Notes: generated from the sequence alone by a model not told the origin. 6,418 nucleotides of DNA from Pseudomonadota bacterium (GCA_021827445.1 JAKAVW010000172.1:1-6418), one strand, 5' to 3'. Numbered from the stretch's first letter, positions 1-4,991 are shown. Translations and numbers: made by a program.

Positions 1-501
1 CGTCTCGCTCATAAAGGCGTTCTCCAGTCAGAGAATGCGTATTCTGTGTGCGGCCGTCTAATTAACGGCATCAGCTAGAAGCAGCAATTAAGAAAGTTCA
101 GGACGACAGTCCAGAGTGTTGCAACCAAAGGAGGGAACAGAATTTTACATGGGTATATTACGTACCTGTGCTTGTTATGTAAAAGCCTATCAGAAAATAA
201 AAGATCAGTCAAAACCGAGACTCTTCCAATGACATATGAGCGTAGTAATCGGCCTTGGATGCCGCAAATCGCGCCGAAGAAACACTCTGTAGCTCTCCAG
301 TTATGGCAAAGTAAGGGCGTGGTGCTGCAAGAAGACCGACAAGTCAATGGTGCATTATGCCCGCACATGAGCGTGGTCCTGGGTGACGTCATCGACATTG
401 GTGAACCCGCTGGGTGGTGTACAGCCGCTGAATGGGTATCCCGTTTGAGAGAGTGAGCAAGACGACGTACCCGAAGCAGTACCCCATTTCACTTCCGACT
501 T
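1..501. other. Leader region without a recognisable gene
   Basis: No convincing coding region is seen on either strand. The open frames here (172-456 plus, 75-398 minus) overlap each other, have poor start sites and show no family motif. Small structures are visible. An imperfect hairpin has arms at 29-36 and 41-48 (7 of 8 pairs, 4-nt loop). A second hairpin has the arms GCCGT and ACGGC around position 60. The last 150 bases lead directly into the IS110-family transposase and should hold the left end of that element, but no IS boundary could be set by eye. Confidence 0.4.
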
Positions 502-513
502 ATGGAGTATGTG

Positions 514-830
514 ATGGCCCAACGTAATACCAAAATCAGCCTCAAGCCAGGTAAATCCCGGACGGCCCTGACGATCACTCATCCCAACGCCGCCGGTATC
601 GACATTGGCAGCGCCTCCCACTATGTCGCGGTGCCTGCGGATCGTGATGACGAACCGGTACGGGAGTTCGCCAGTTTCACGGAGGATCTGCATGCCTTGG
701 CAGATTGGCTCAAGAACTGTGATGTGGATACGGTTGCGATGGAATCCACCGCACCGGCGTGTACTGGATACCGGTCTTCGAACTGCTGGAATCTCGCGGG
801 TTCACCGTGCTGCTGGTCAACGCGCGTCAC
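514..830 (+). pseudogene. IS110-family transposase, 5' fragment with frameshift
   Basis: The frame starting at ATG 514 reads as the N-terminal RuvC-like (DEDD) domain of an IS110-family recombinase. It has the first catalytic Asp in AGIDIGS (residue 30) and the Glu in AMEST (residue 77). ATG 514 is preferred over ATG 502 because GGAG (504-507) lies 6 nt upstream of it. After codon 79 (ending at 750), five extra bases, GCACC (751-755), shift the frame. Skipping them restores the expected GVYWIPVFELLESRG continuation, which runs to NARH (ending at 830). At 831/832 the homology stops and antisense group II intron sequence begins, so the catalytic C-terminal half of the protein, usually over 200 further residues, is missing. 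The short tandem ACCGC/ACCGG around the insertion suggests a slippage duplication. The family call rests on motif recognition, not on a search. Confidence 0.85.
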
Positions 831-831
831 G

Positions 832-907
832 ATCGCGGTAGGGACGTCTATTACTGGGCGCCCCCCGCCGCACAGATCCCAGCGTGCGCAATTCACGCAC
901 TGGGCTC
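832..907 (-). ncRNA. Group II intron 3' end: domains V and VI
   Basis: On the minus strand, 907-875 folds as group II intron domain V. The lower helix pairs GAGCCCAG with CTGGGATC, with one G-A opposition at the third pair, inside the AGC triad. A 2-nt CG bulge follows, then an upper helix TGCGT/GCGCA with a GAATT loop, 33 nt in all. Positions 874-832 supply domain VI. Six pairs form between 864-859 and 846-841, followed by a G-U pair (865/840), then an unpaired A839 and G866-C838. A839 is the eighth base from an intron end at 832 if the intron ends in the usual AT, which is the expected place for the branch-point adenosine. Base 831 and below are IS110 transposase, so the 3' splice boundary coincides with the break in that gene. 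The intron lies antisense to the transposase. Splicing activity is unlikely because the rest of this intron is missing or rearranged. Confidence 0.82.
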
Positions 908-1057
908 CCACCTCGGGTGTTTGACGGAGAACCGTTGGTCAGGCCATGGATGAAGGATTCGAGGTGGTGGAAGCCAGGCTGCAGCAATCTTCGTCATCCG
1001 CTCCCACGTCATGGCGTCTTTCTGACTACGCCGCCGAAGAGTGCACCTCCAGAGGTG
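893..1057 (-). pseudogene. Group II intron reverse transcriptase/maturase, C-terminal fragment
   Basis: A minus-strand frame of about 54 codons reads LWRCTLRRRSQKDAMTWERM, then an Ala-rich stretch, AWLPPPRILHPWP and VKHPRWEPSA before the TGA at 895-893. The basic LRRRSQK stretch and the WLPPPRILHPWP tail are what I remember as the C-terminus of one lineage of bacterial group II intron-encoded proteins. Its position directly before domain V supports this, because intron proteins are encoded in domain IV. The stop codon lies inside domain V (875-907). The start, the catalytic YADD region and the rest of the protein are missing. The upstream edge is a junction with IS21 sequence near 1055-1060. 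Identification is from motif memory plus context. Confidence 0.7.
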
Positions 1058-1244
1058 GGGGAATTTGACGGGTCGAGCTGGTGGCTACCCCGGGGGAGTT
1101 TGCCTGTTCGACGACAAAAAACTGCTCAAGGCGACGAATCGACTTGCGATCAAGTTTCGTGATGCGCGCAATCTCGCGCTGGCTCTTGCCGGCGGCCAGC
1201 AGTGTGAATACCGTTGTTTGCAGATGTGGCTTCAAGACGTTCAC
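1055..1244 (-). pseudogene. istA: IS21-family transposase IstA, N-terminal fragment
   Basis: Starting at GTG 1244 on the minus strand, with GAGGGGAG about 6 nt upstream, the frame encodes a helix-turn-helix DNA-binding segment. It includes LLAAGKSQREIARITKLDRK and the linker NSPGVAT followed by QIPPP. This order is typical of the N-terminus of IstA, the DDE transposase of IS21-type elements. Only about 60 residues belong to the family; IstA is normally 400-500 residues and is followed by istB. The frame stays open to a stop at 1026, but the last codons read into the group II intron maturase fragment in another frame, so the real junction is near 1055. The DDE catalytic domain and istB are absent, so this copy is dead. 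Confidence 0.8.
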
Positions 1245-1342
1245 TCCATACTCCCCTCATCAATTCAAAGAGAGAAGATAACGTCCTGCCGGGAATCATT
1301 CTGACCGTGCGAGAAACGGGGCCTTATTGCACCGTCAAACGC

Positions 1343-1384
1343 GCTTCAGGTGGGGGATTTTGAAGTGACCACAAGCGGGGGACA
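1343..1384 (-). mobile_element. IS21-family left terminal inverted repeat
   Basis: On the minus strand, starting at 1384, the sequence begins TGTCCCCCGCTTGTGGTCAC and continues with AAAATCCCCCACCTG. IS21-family elements start with TG and carry such repeated C-rich terminal blocks upstream of istA. It lies about 100 bp before the istA start (1244), in the correct orientation. Beyond 1384 the sequence changes to an unrelated reading frame, so 1384/1385 is the probable insertion edge. No matching right end and no flanking target duplication are visible in the window. Confidence 0.6.
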
Positions 1385-1712
1385 TAGCTGTTCCCGCTTG
1401 CCTTCCTGCATTGCGCCGCAGCGCTGGTACGGTTGGGCTTTGCAGCAGATGGTCTTGCTGCTGTTATGGATAGGCCTTTCTCTCTATGCGGTCAGCGGTC
1501 TCCCGTCCCTGTTCGATACCCCGCCGCCATGCCGCCACTGGGGGCGATGGCTGCAGGAGCGCGCAGCCGAGTTTGAATTTCACCTGCGCAGCGCCTTTCC
1601 CGATTGGGGCCGGGTGCTGGGCTGGCCCGATTTCTGGGTGGCGTCTCTCCGGCAACAGTCCCTTTCCGCCATCATGACCTGGCTCGATCATCACGCGGTC
1701 AGCGTCCCATGA
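1385..1712 (+). pseudogene. 5'-truncated hypothetical protein with one membrane segment
   Basis: An open frame runs in from the IS21 edge and ends at TGA 1710-1712. The only start codons are a GTG inside the IS21 terminus (1350) and an ATG at 1449, neither with a good ribosome binding site. I infer that the original start was lost when the IS element arrived. The readable part has one hydrophobic helix (MVLLLLWIGLSLYAVSG, from 1449), then a Trp- and Arg-rich soluble stretch ending in MTWLDHHAVSVP. I do not recognise the family. A small inner-membrane protein from a conjugative or integrative element would fit, but nothing proves it. The minus strand is also open across 1464-1961, so the coding strand itself is not certain. 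Confidence 0.3.
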
Positions 1713-1841
1713 TGCGGATGCAGCGGATCTCCGCGAAACGGGCGCTTTCCCCATAAAAGATCGACCCCACACACTTTCGTCACTGCCGTCACTAAGCGGA
1801 TTCTGGTGGCATGGGGGTCCTTTTCTTCGCAAGGAATGACC

Positions 1842-1893
1842 ATGACCCAGATAGAGACCCCATCGCGCTGTTCCGCCTGTCCGTACTTGGCCC
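1842..1893 (+). pseudogene. Possible 5' fragment of an unknown gene with a CxxC motif
   Basis: ATG 1842 is preceded by AAGGA with 6-nt spacing, a good ribosome binding site. It opens a frame reading MTQIETPSRCSACPYLA. At about 1893 the sequence changes to the antisense of the second intron's reverse transcriptase start, so only about 17 codons of the original gene would remain. The Cys-x-x-Cys pair hints at metal binding, but no family can be named. It may have belonged to the same segment as the truncated frame at 1385-1712. The call is weak because the fragment is so short. Confidence 0.25.
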
Positions 1894-1961
1894 GCTTCCT
1901 TCGCTTTGGCATGCAGTGCCGCCTGTAGCTTCTGAATACTACCCGGAGTTGCCAGACTCAT
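1893..1961 (-). pseudogene. Second group II intron reverse transcriptase, N-terminal fragment
   Basis: ATG 1961 on the minus strand begins MSLATPGSIQKLQAALHAKA followed by KEA. This closely matches my memory of the N-terminus of a widespread class of group II intron-encoded reverse transcriptases (typically MSLxTPExxQKLQxALHAKAK). After about 23 codons the similarity stops: the expected YRFYxLYDKVYR segment is absent. The frame happens to remain open to 1464, but that tail is unrelated sequence. All catalytic RT, maturase and endonuclease parts are missing. G- and A-rich sequence lies just upstream of the start. The remembered C-terminus of this RT class differs from the maturase tail at 893-1057, which suggests two separate introns. 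Confidence 0.75.
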
Positions 1962-2464
1962 CGTCAATCCCCTTTCCTTTGCCACTTCCTGCACTCGTCT
2001 TGAACTAGGGCCCCTTCCCTCCACCAGCACTACCCGGCTTCCCCAGTACTACGGGCCCATCCGCCACCCCATCAGGCCTGGACATCTCCTCACGGAATAC
2101 CAGTTGGTCAGCGCTGACCACCCCATGGGGCTTCCCGTGTTGCCCCGGTCTTCCTCTTGTATGCATGCCGCCACCAATACCCCGGCGGAACCAATGGGTG
2201 TTCGCGTCGCTCGCTACCCCAGTGATGACAGCCTTCCCCGTATATGTGGCGGGTCGGCTTCCGCATTACGCTTTTCGAGGCCTGCTCAGTGTTCACTCAC
2301 GTTGCAACCTGCATACTTACCAAGCCACTTTTCATGGCCCTCTACACCGGAGGCTTCAGCCGCTTCGTTACCTCCACGACTGCCCCGATTGCTACCGGCT
2401 GGAGCGACAGTTGCCGGGCGGGATTCGCACCCGCTGAAAGACCGTGCCTTTGCACGGCGCACAC
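1962..2464 (-). ncRNA. Group II intron 5' half (domains I-III region)
   Basis: The minus strand from 2464 or 2462 begins GTGTGCGCC or GTGCGCC, matching the GUGYG consensus of group II intron 5' ends. Ordered hairpins follow at once: a 6-bp stem (CCGTGC 2442-2447 with GCACGG 2452-2457) and a 5-bp stem (2418-2422 with 2430-2434). About 500 nt separate this end from the reverse transcriptase start at 1961, the normal length for domains I to III. The sequence between is free of convincing genes. Frames such as 2104-2610 plus are the kind of spurious frame often annotated over such ribozymes. The 3' half is not contiguous with it, so this is a truncated intron. The flanking 5' exon (2465 upward) is not IS110 sequence. 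Confidence 0.72.
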
Positions 2465-2665
2465 ATAAGCAGCGTAAGCAGTCGTCCAGCAACTTGACCA
2501 TCGTGTTCTCAAAACTCGTCACCATGACTGGAAACCGTGGCTGCCTACTGAGAATGCTTTTAGAGAATTGCAACCCATTGATTTACAGAGCGGCAATGAT
2601 CACCAGTTGAAACCTCTCGAAAACGGCGGTTTCCGATAGCTTCACACAGAGACCGGCTCCTGACG
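2465..2665. other. Unassigned segment between intron 5' end and Tn3-type repeat
   Basis: This is the apparent 5' exon of the second intron. Short frames exist on both strands (for example a minus frame containing MVTSFENTMVKLLDDCLRCL), but none shows a family I can name. A direct repeat AAGCAG occurs twice at 2466-2480. By position the segment belongs inside the element marked by the Tn3-family inverted repeat at 2666-2703. I see no transposase or resolvase motif in it. Confidence 0.3.
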
Positions 2666-2703
2666 CTTAGCGTACTTTAAAGTCCGAATTCTGCGGGGAC
2701 CAG
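2666..2703 (-). mobile_element. Tn3-family terminal inverted repeat (solo)
   Basis: Read on the minus strand, the last 29 of these 38 bases, CGCAGAATTCGG followed by ACTTTAAAGTACGCTAAG, match the inner part of Tn3-family 38-bp ends. Those ends conserve GAATTCGG or a similar block and finish in TACGCTAAG. On the plus strand, CTTAGCGTACTTTA aligns well with the Tn21-type end (CTTAGCGTGCTTTA, from memory). The outer tip should be GGGG but here reads CTGGTCCCC, so it is degenerate or joined to other DNA. The orientation puts the element body to the left (lower coordinates). No tnpA, tnpR or partner repeat is recognised in the window. Confidence 0.6.
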
Positions 2704-2772
2704 AATAAGGGCCATGTGCCACTGGTGATTCAGAAAGGGTATTAAGGGGGCAGTCCCGGCGCTCGCTTGCTG

Positions 2773-2781
2773 TGCTACAAT
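2773..2781 (+). promoter_or_regulatory. Extended -10 promoter of the toxin-antitoxin operon
   Basis: TGC followed by TACAAT (2776-2781) forms an extended -10 element. No good -35 hexamer is present at the usual spacing (around 2753), which fits an extended -10 promoter that depends little on -35 contacts. Transcription would start near 2788, inside the 7-bp repeats that probably form the antitoxin operator. Confidence 0.55.
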
Positions 2782-2782
2782 A

Positions 2783-2803
2783 GTATTATGTATTACGTAT
2801 GAA
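2783..2803 (+). promoter_or_regulatory. Three 7-bp direct repeats, probable antitoxin operator
   Basis: GTATTAT, GTATTAC and GTATGAA follow each other without gaps. They span the predicted transcription start and sit immediately before the ribosome binding site of the antitoxin gene. Ribbon-helix-helix antitoxins commonly bind short tandem or inverted repeats in this position to autorepress their operon. The operator role is an inference from position and repeat structure. Confidence 0.5.
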
Positions 2804-2813
2804 TGAGGGTGCC

Positions 2814-3044
2814 ATGCACAAGAAAATGACCATCTCCCTGGATGAAGCCGTGTACGACGGGCTGTACCGGACCGTCGGCAGGCGGCACATGAGCCAGTAC
2901 ATCGAGGACTTGCTCCGGCCTCATGTGCTCGATACCGCCCTGGATGACGGCTATAAGGCGATGGCCGCAGATCAGGAGCGCGAGACGGAAGCGCAGGCAT
3001 GGTGCAATGCGCTGCTGGCGGACATGGCCGATGAAGCGCGGTGA
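2814..3044 (+). CDS. Antitoxin, ribbon-helix-helix (CopG-like) type
   Basis: This 76-aa protein is the predicted DNA-binding antitoxin that neutralises the downstream MazF-type toxin and autorepresses the operon. ATG 2814 is chosen because AGGG (2806-2809) lies just upstream; starting at ATG 2799 would add five residues (MNEGA) and has no ribosome binding site. The N-terminus, KKMTISLDEAVYDGL, has the alternating beta-strand pattern of ribbon-helix-helix proteins, followed by a helix-turn-helix-like MSQYIEDLLRPHVL (about residues 26-39). The acidic, Ala-rich C-terminal third (about 45-76) is the expected toxin-binding tail, normally disordered when free. The last 14 nt overlap the toxin gene, which points to translational coupling. 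The 7-bp repeats upstream are its likely operator. Confidence 0.82.
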   Translation: MHKKMTISLDEAVYDGLYRTVGRRHMSQYIEDLLRPHVLDTALDDGYKAMAADQERETEAQAWCNALLADMADEAR

Positions 3045-3357
3045 AGTCTGGTGGGTGGAATTTGATCCGTCGGTAGGCAGCGAGATCCGCAAGACCCGGC
3101 CAGCCGTGATCGTCAGCAATGATGCGGCCAACCGGAATCTGGCACGGGTGGTTGTGGTGCCACTCACCAGCAATACAGGCCGCCAATACCCGGGAGAGGC
3201 GTTGGTCACGCTTTCCGGTAAGCCCGGCAAAGCGATGGCCGATCAGATCATGGCCGCAGACAAGAGCCGCCTGAAAAATCCCATGGGGAGATTGAGCAAA
3301 GCGGATATGACGGCTGTAGAGACGGCAATTCTGATCCATCTGGGGATGCCCAGGTGA
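3031..3357 (+). CDS. mazF: MazF/PemK-type mRNA interferase toxin
   Basis: This 108-aa protein belongs to the MazF/PemK endoribonuclease family, which cleaves mRNA at short motifs and halts growth when the antitoxin is lost. Family hallmarks are visible in order: KRGEVWWVEFDPSVGSEI at the N-terminus (residues 2-19); TRPAVIVSNDAAN, whose Arg is the presumed catalytic residue; VVVPLTSNT, with the conserved Thr-Ser; and MADQIMAADKSRLKN, followed by a C-terminal helix. The length is normal for the family, and no frame damage or missing motif is seen, so it should be active. The start at ATG 3031 lies inside the antitoxin gene (14-nt overlap) with only a weak ribosome binding site, so its translation probably depends on ribosomes finishing the antitoxin. 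The pairing with a ribbon-helix-helix rather than an AbrB-type antitoxin is a known variation. Confidence 0.9.
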   Translation: MKRGEVWWVEFDPSVGSEIRKTRPAVIVSNDAANRNLARVVVVPLTSNTGRQYPGEALVTLSGKPGKAMADQIMAADKSRLKNPMGRLSKADMTAVETAILIHLGMPR

Positions 3358-3440
3358 GGCGGTATGATGGTGACAACCAGTCACAGTAACGATCAGGACG
3401 TGGCAGGGGGTTACCGGAGATAGAAAACTGGACGGGATGA

Positions 3441-3480
3441 TGGACAGATTCAGAGCCGTTTCCGGCCCCGAATGTGTCCA
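3441..3480. repeat. Long inverted repeat with nested hairpin
   Basis: TGGACAGATTC (3441-3451) and GAATGTGTCCA (3470-3480) are inverted repeats, 10 of 11 positions pairing. The 18-nt spacer contains a second small hairpin, GCCG-TTTC-CGGC. It lies between the convergent toxin operon (plus) and the LprI-like gene (minus), where a two-way terminator would be useful. No T-run follows directly on either strand, so a terminator role is uncertain. Confidence 0.45.
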
Positions 3481-3517
3481 GAAACCAGGTGTTCAGAAAA
3501 CGTTCATTTCTTTAGTT

Positions 3518-4231
3518 TTAGTTTGAATTCAACAGGGACTCCAGGAACTTCAGTCTGCTCTTTTCTAATGTCAGGTACTCGCCATCCTGATTAAGTTCCT
3601 GGGCCGTTCCCCCTGCTTCCTGCCAAGCCGTGATAGCAACAGTAGAATCTCTGTACTTAATCCAATCTTGCTCAGACGTGGTGAGTTTTTTTTCGGAACT
3701 CCGGTGGCATCTCATGGAGTAGTTTGTTGTACACGGCGTTGAGCTTCTTATTCACCGAATTAATATCGTTATCCATTTCTTGGTTCATGCCGGCAGTAGT
3801 GGTCGGTCCATTATCTGCATTGGTCTGGCTACTCCCGTTCGGATGCGCATAGATGGCAGAAAAACAGCTTTCTGGTGTAGAATACTTGTTCTTTGTGCAA
3901 TAGGAAATGAACTTTGCGCAGGTCTGGGCATTACTTACCATGACGACGTTCTTTACGTTCTCACCGCCAGCAGAGAAGATTACTCTGGCCACTTTCCCGG
4001 TCGTGCTATGTATTTCCTCAATGTGACCATTTGCAATTTGCCCATTGGTTTCAGCGTCTCGCTTCAGCGAGGATAAAAATTCTGGGGCGTCAACTGACTA
4101 TCTGAGCCGCTCATTTCCCTGCCGCTGACACAGGAACCGCCCATGACTAGTCGCCACTCGTCGGCGAACGAAGCGTCGCAATGCGCTATAGCAAACACAA
4201 CGGCAGGCACAACAAACCACTTACTACGCAT
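3518..4231 (-). pseudogene. Secreted LprI-like (DUF1311) protein, two homopolymer frameshifts
   Basis: Starting at ATG 4231, with GGGAG upstream, the frame encodes a signal peptide (hydrophobic core VVPAVVFAIA, likely cleavage after DASFA at residue 23). It then hits a stop at 4066-4064. One extra base in the A5/T5 run (4075-4079) restores reading: QNF would continue as LSSLKRDAETNG. That frame runs to a stop at 3674-3672. Removing one base from the T8/A8 run (3686-3693) restores the final part, KLTTSEQDWIKYRD. The repaired protein has 237 residues and its length is otherwise unbroken. Residues about 149-237 resemble the LprI/DUF1311 domain (LNAVYNKLL, then EQDWIKYRD, then a helical C-terminus), a periplasmic domain known from a lysozyme inhibitor. 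The Cys usual after WIxYRD is missing. The errors cancel, so this may be a sequencing artefact, a slippage-controlled gene or a young pseudogene. Confidence 0.68.
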
Positions 4232-4694
4232 GTTTATCTCCCTGTTGTGTATGAATAAATGAAAATTCTATTCCTGCCACATCGAGCCTTGCGAAGGTAT
4301 CGCCGGTCTCGTAATGCCAATCGGGTGGCATACTGTCTTTGAGATGACAATGCTGGTCCAGCCGGACCTGTTCTTCTTCGGTAATCTGAACAATCTTGAG
4401 GTGCCTCTTTATTACCTCTGCAATTCGTTGCAGCGAATCTTCCGAACTATCCTCAGATAGCATTTGGTGGCAGATTCTACAGAGAACGACCCGAGGAACT
4501 ACGTGCTCGTTGTAATGCCCATTAGGCGAGCGCCCAACCAAGACAAATTTATTGGGTATCATCGGCTCCAGGAAAAGGCGAGTATCTGAACTCCCAGTCT
4601 CTTCCCACATATGCCGAATATTCCAGGCTATCCGATAGCAAGCCCTGCCCAGCAACTCCTCTGTGGAGTACCGACCAGAGACAGAATTGACCAT
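4224..4694 (-). CDS. Conserved-looking hypothetical protein, 156 aa
   Basis: This is an intact frame from ATG 4694, with GAGGT (4705-4701) about 6 nt upstream. It has no signal peptide or membrane segment, so it is probably cytosolic. Features that look conserved are NEHVVPRVVLCRICHQML (residues 62-79, including Cys72-x-x-Cys75), a helical stretch ending KRHLKIVQITEEEQVRLD, and MPPDWHYETGDTFARLDVAGIEF near the C-terminus. I have the impression of a widespread uncharacterised family with an EHVVP motif, but cannot name it and assign no function. A metal-binding or HNH-like reading of EHVVP plus CxxC is possible but unproven. The stop codon overlaps the start of the secreted LprI-like gene by 8 nt, so the two genes are translationally coupled and probably act together, one in the cytosol and one in the periplasm. 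Confidence 0.7.
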   Translation of the reverse strand: MVNSVSGRYSTEELLGRACYRIAWNIRHMWEETGSSDTRLFLEPMIPNKFVLVGRSPNGHYNEHVVPRVVLCRICHQMLSEDSSEDSLQRIAEVIKRHLKIVQITEEEQVRLDQHCHLKDSMPPDWHYETGDTFARLDVAGIEFSFIHTQQGDKHA

Positions 4695-4707
4695 AAATAT
4701 ACCTCAC

Positions 4708-4725
4708 GATTTTATCGATAAAATC
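4708..4725. promoter_or_regulatory. Perfect 18-bp palindrome upstream of the two-gene unit
   Basis: GATTTTATCGATAAAATC is a perfect palindrome ending only 2 bp from the ribosome binding site of the 156-aa protein gene. An 18-bp symmetric site with an ATCGAT centre suits a dimeric repressor. It could also form a hairpin in the mRNA leader and mask the ribosome binding site. No clear promoter hexamers were found nearby on the minus strand. Confidence 0.55.
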
Positions 4726-4739
4726 AGCTTAATCAGCTT
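4722..4739. repeat. 9-bp tandem repeat
   Basis: AATCAGCTT occurs twice in direct succession (4722-4730 and 4731-4739). The first copy overlaps the right end of the 18-bp palindrome. It may be part of the same regulatory region or a simple slippage duplication. Confidence 0.6.
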
Positions 4740-4906
4740 ACATACTGGATGTGCTCAATCTCTCGTTTCCGCAACGTGCCATGGTAGACCACGGCATAAG
4801 GGTTGGGGCCTTGCGTCAAACTGTTGCCATAGCCTCACGACTGGCAACAGGCAATAGCATCAAGCCAGATCCAGGCGACGCCATAAAACAAGACAATTTG
4901 CATCAT
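4733..4906 (-). pseudogene. Possible decayed small membrane protein
   Basis: On the minus strand, ATG 4906 opens a 23-codon frame (hydrophobic, MMQIVLFYGVAWIWLDAIA) that ends at TGA 4837-4835. The same frame then continues for 33 sense codons, with VVYHGTLRKREIEHIQYVS near its end, to a second TGA at 4735-4733. A single nonsense change in a membrane protein of about 57 residues would explain this, but so would chance. No ribosome binding site was found and no family is recognised. It lies upstream of, and in the same direction as, the 156-aa protein gene. Confidence 0.2.
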
Positions 4907-4991
4907 TGTATCCCATGTGGCACCTTCGATTTTAAGCCTATTCGCTTGTATTTATAACCTTTATGATGACAAGCCCATACGAGACAAAACA

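Noticed and set aside
172..456. 94-codon plus-strand frame and the overlapping 107-codon minus-strand frame (75-398)
   Set aside because: They overlap on opposite strands, have no good ribosome binding site and show no recognisable motif; the composition looks like chance.
1045..1060. Second IS21 terminal block suggested by CAAATTCCCCCACC
   Set aside because: It has the same orientation as the left end rather than the inverted one, and it coincides with codons for the QIPPP linker of IstA, so it is probably coding coincidence; it may have served as microhomology for a deletion.
884..1162. Plus-strand frame reading through the intron and IS21 junction
   Set aside because: It is antisense to the maturase and istA fragments and crosses their junction.
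1464..1961. Long minus-strand frame continuing after the intron reverse transcriptase start
   Set aside because: Only the first 23 or so codons match the reverse transcriptase; the rest is unrelated sequence that stays open by chance or antisense to another frame.
2104..2610. 168-codon plus-strand frame
   Set aside because: It runs antisense over the group II intron 5' half. Frames of this kind are common spurious annotations over these ribozymes.
2677..3384. 235-codon and 145-codon minus-strand frames
   Set aside because: They are antisense to the well-supported toxin-antitoxin genes and show no family features.
3780..4076. 98-codon plus-strand frame
   Set aside because: It is antisense to the LprI-like gene, which has a signal peptide, a ribosome binding site and a domain match.
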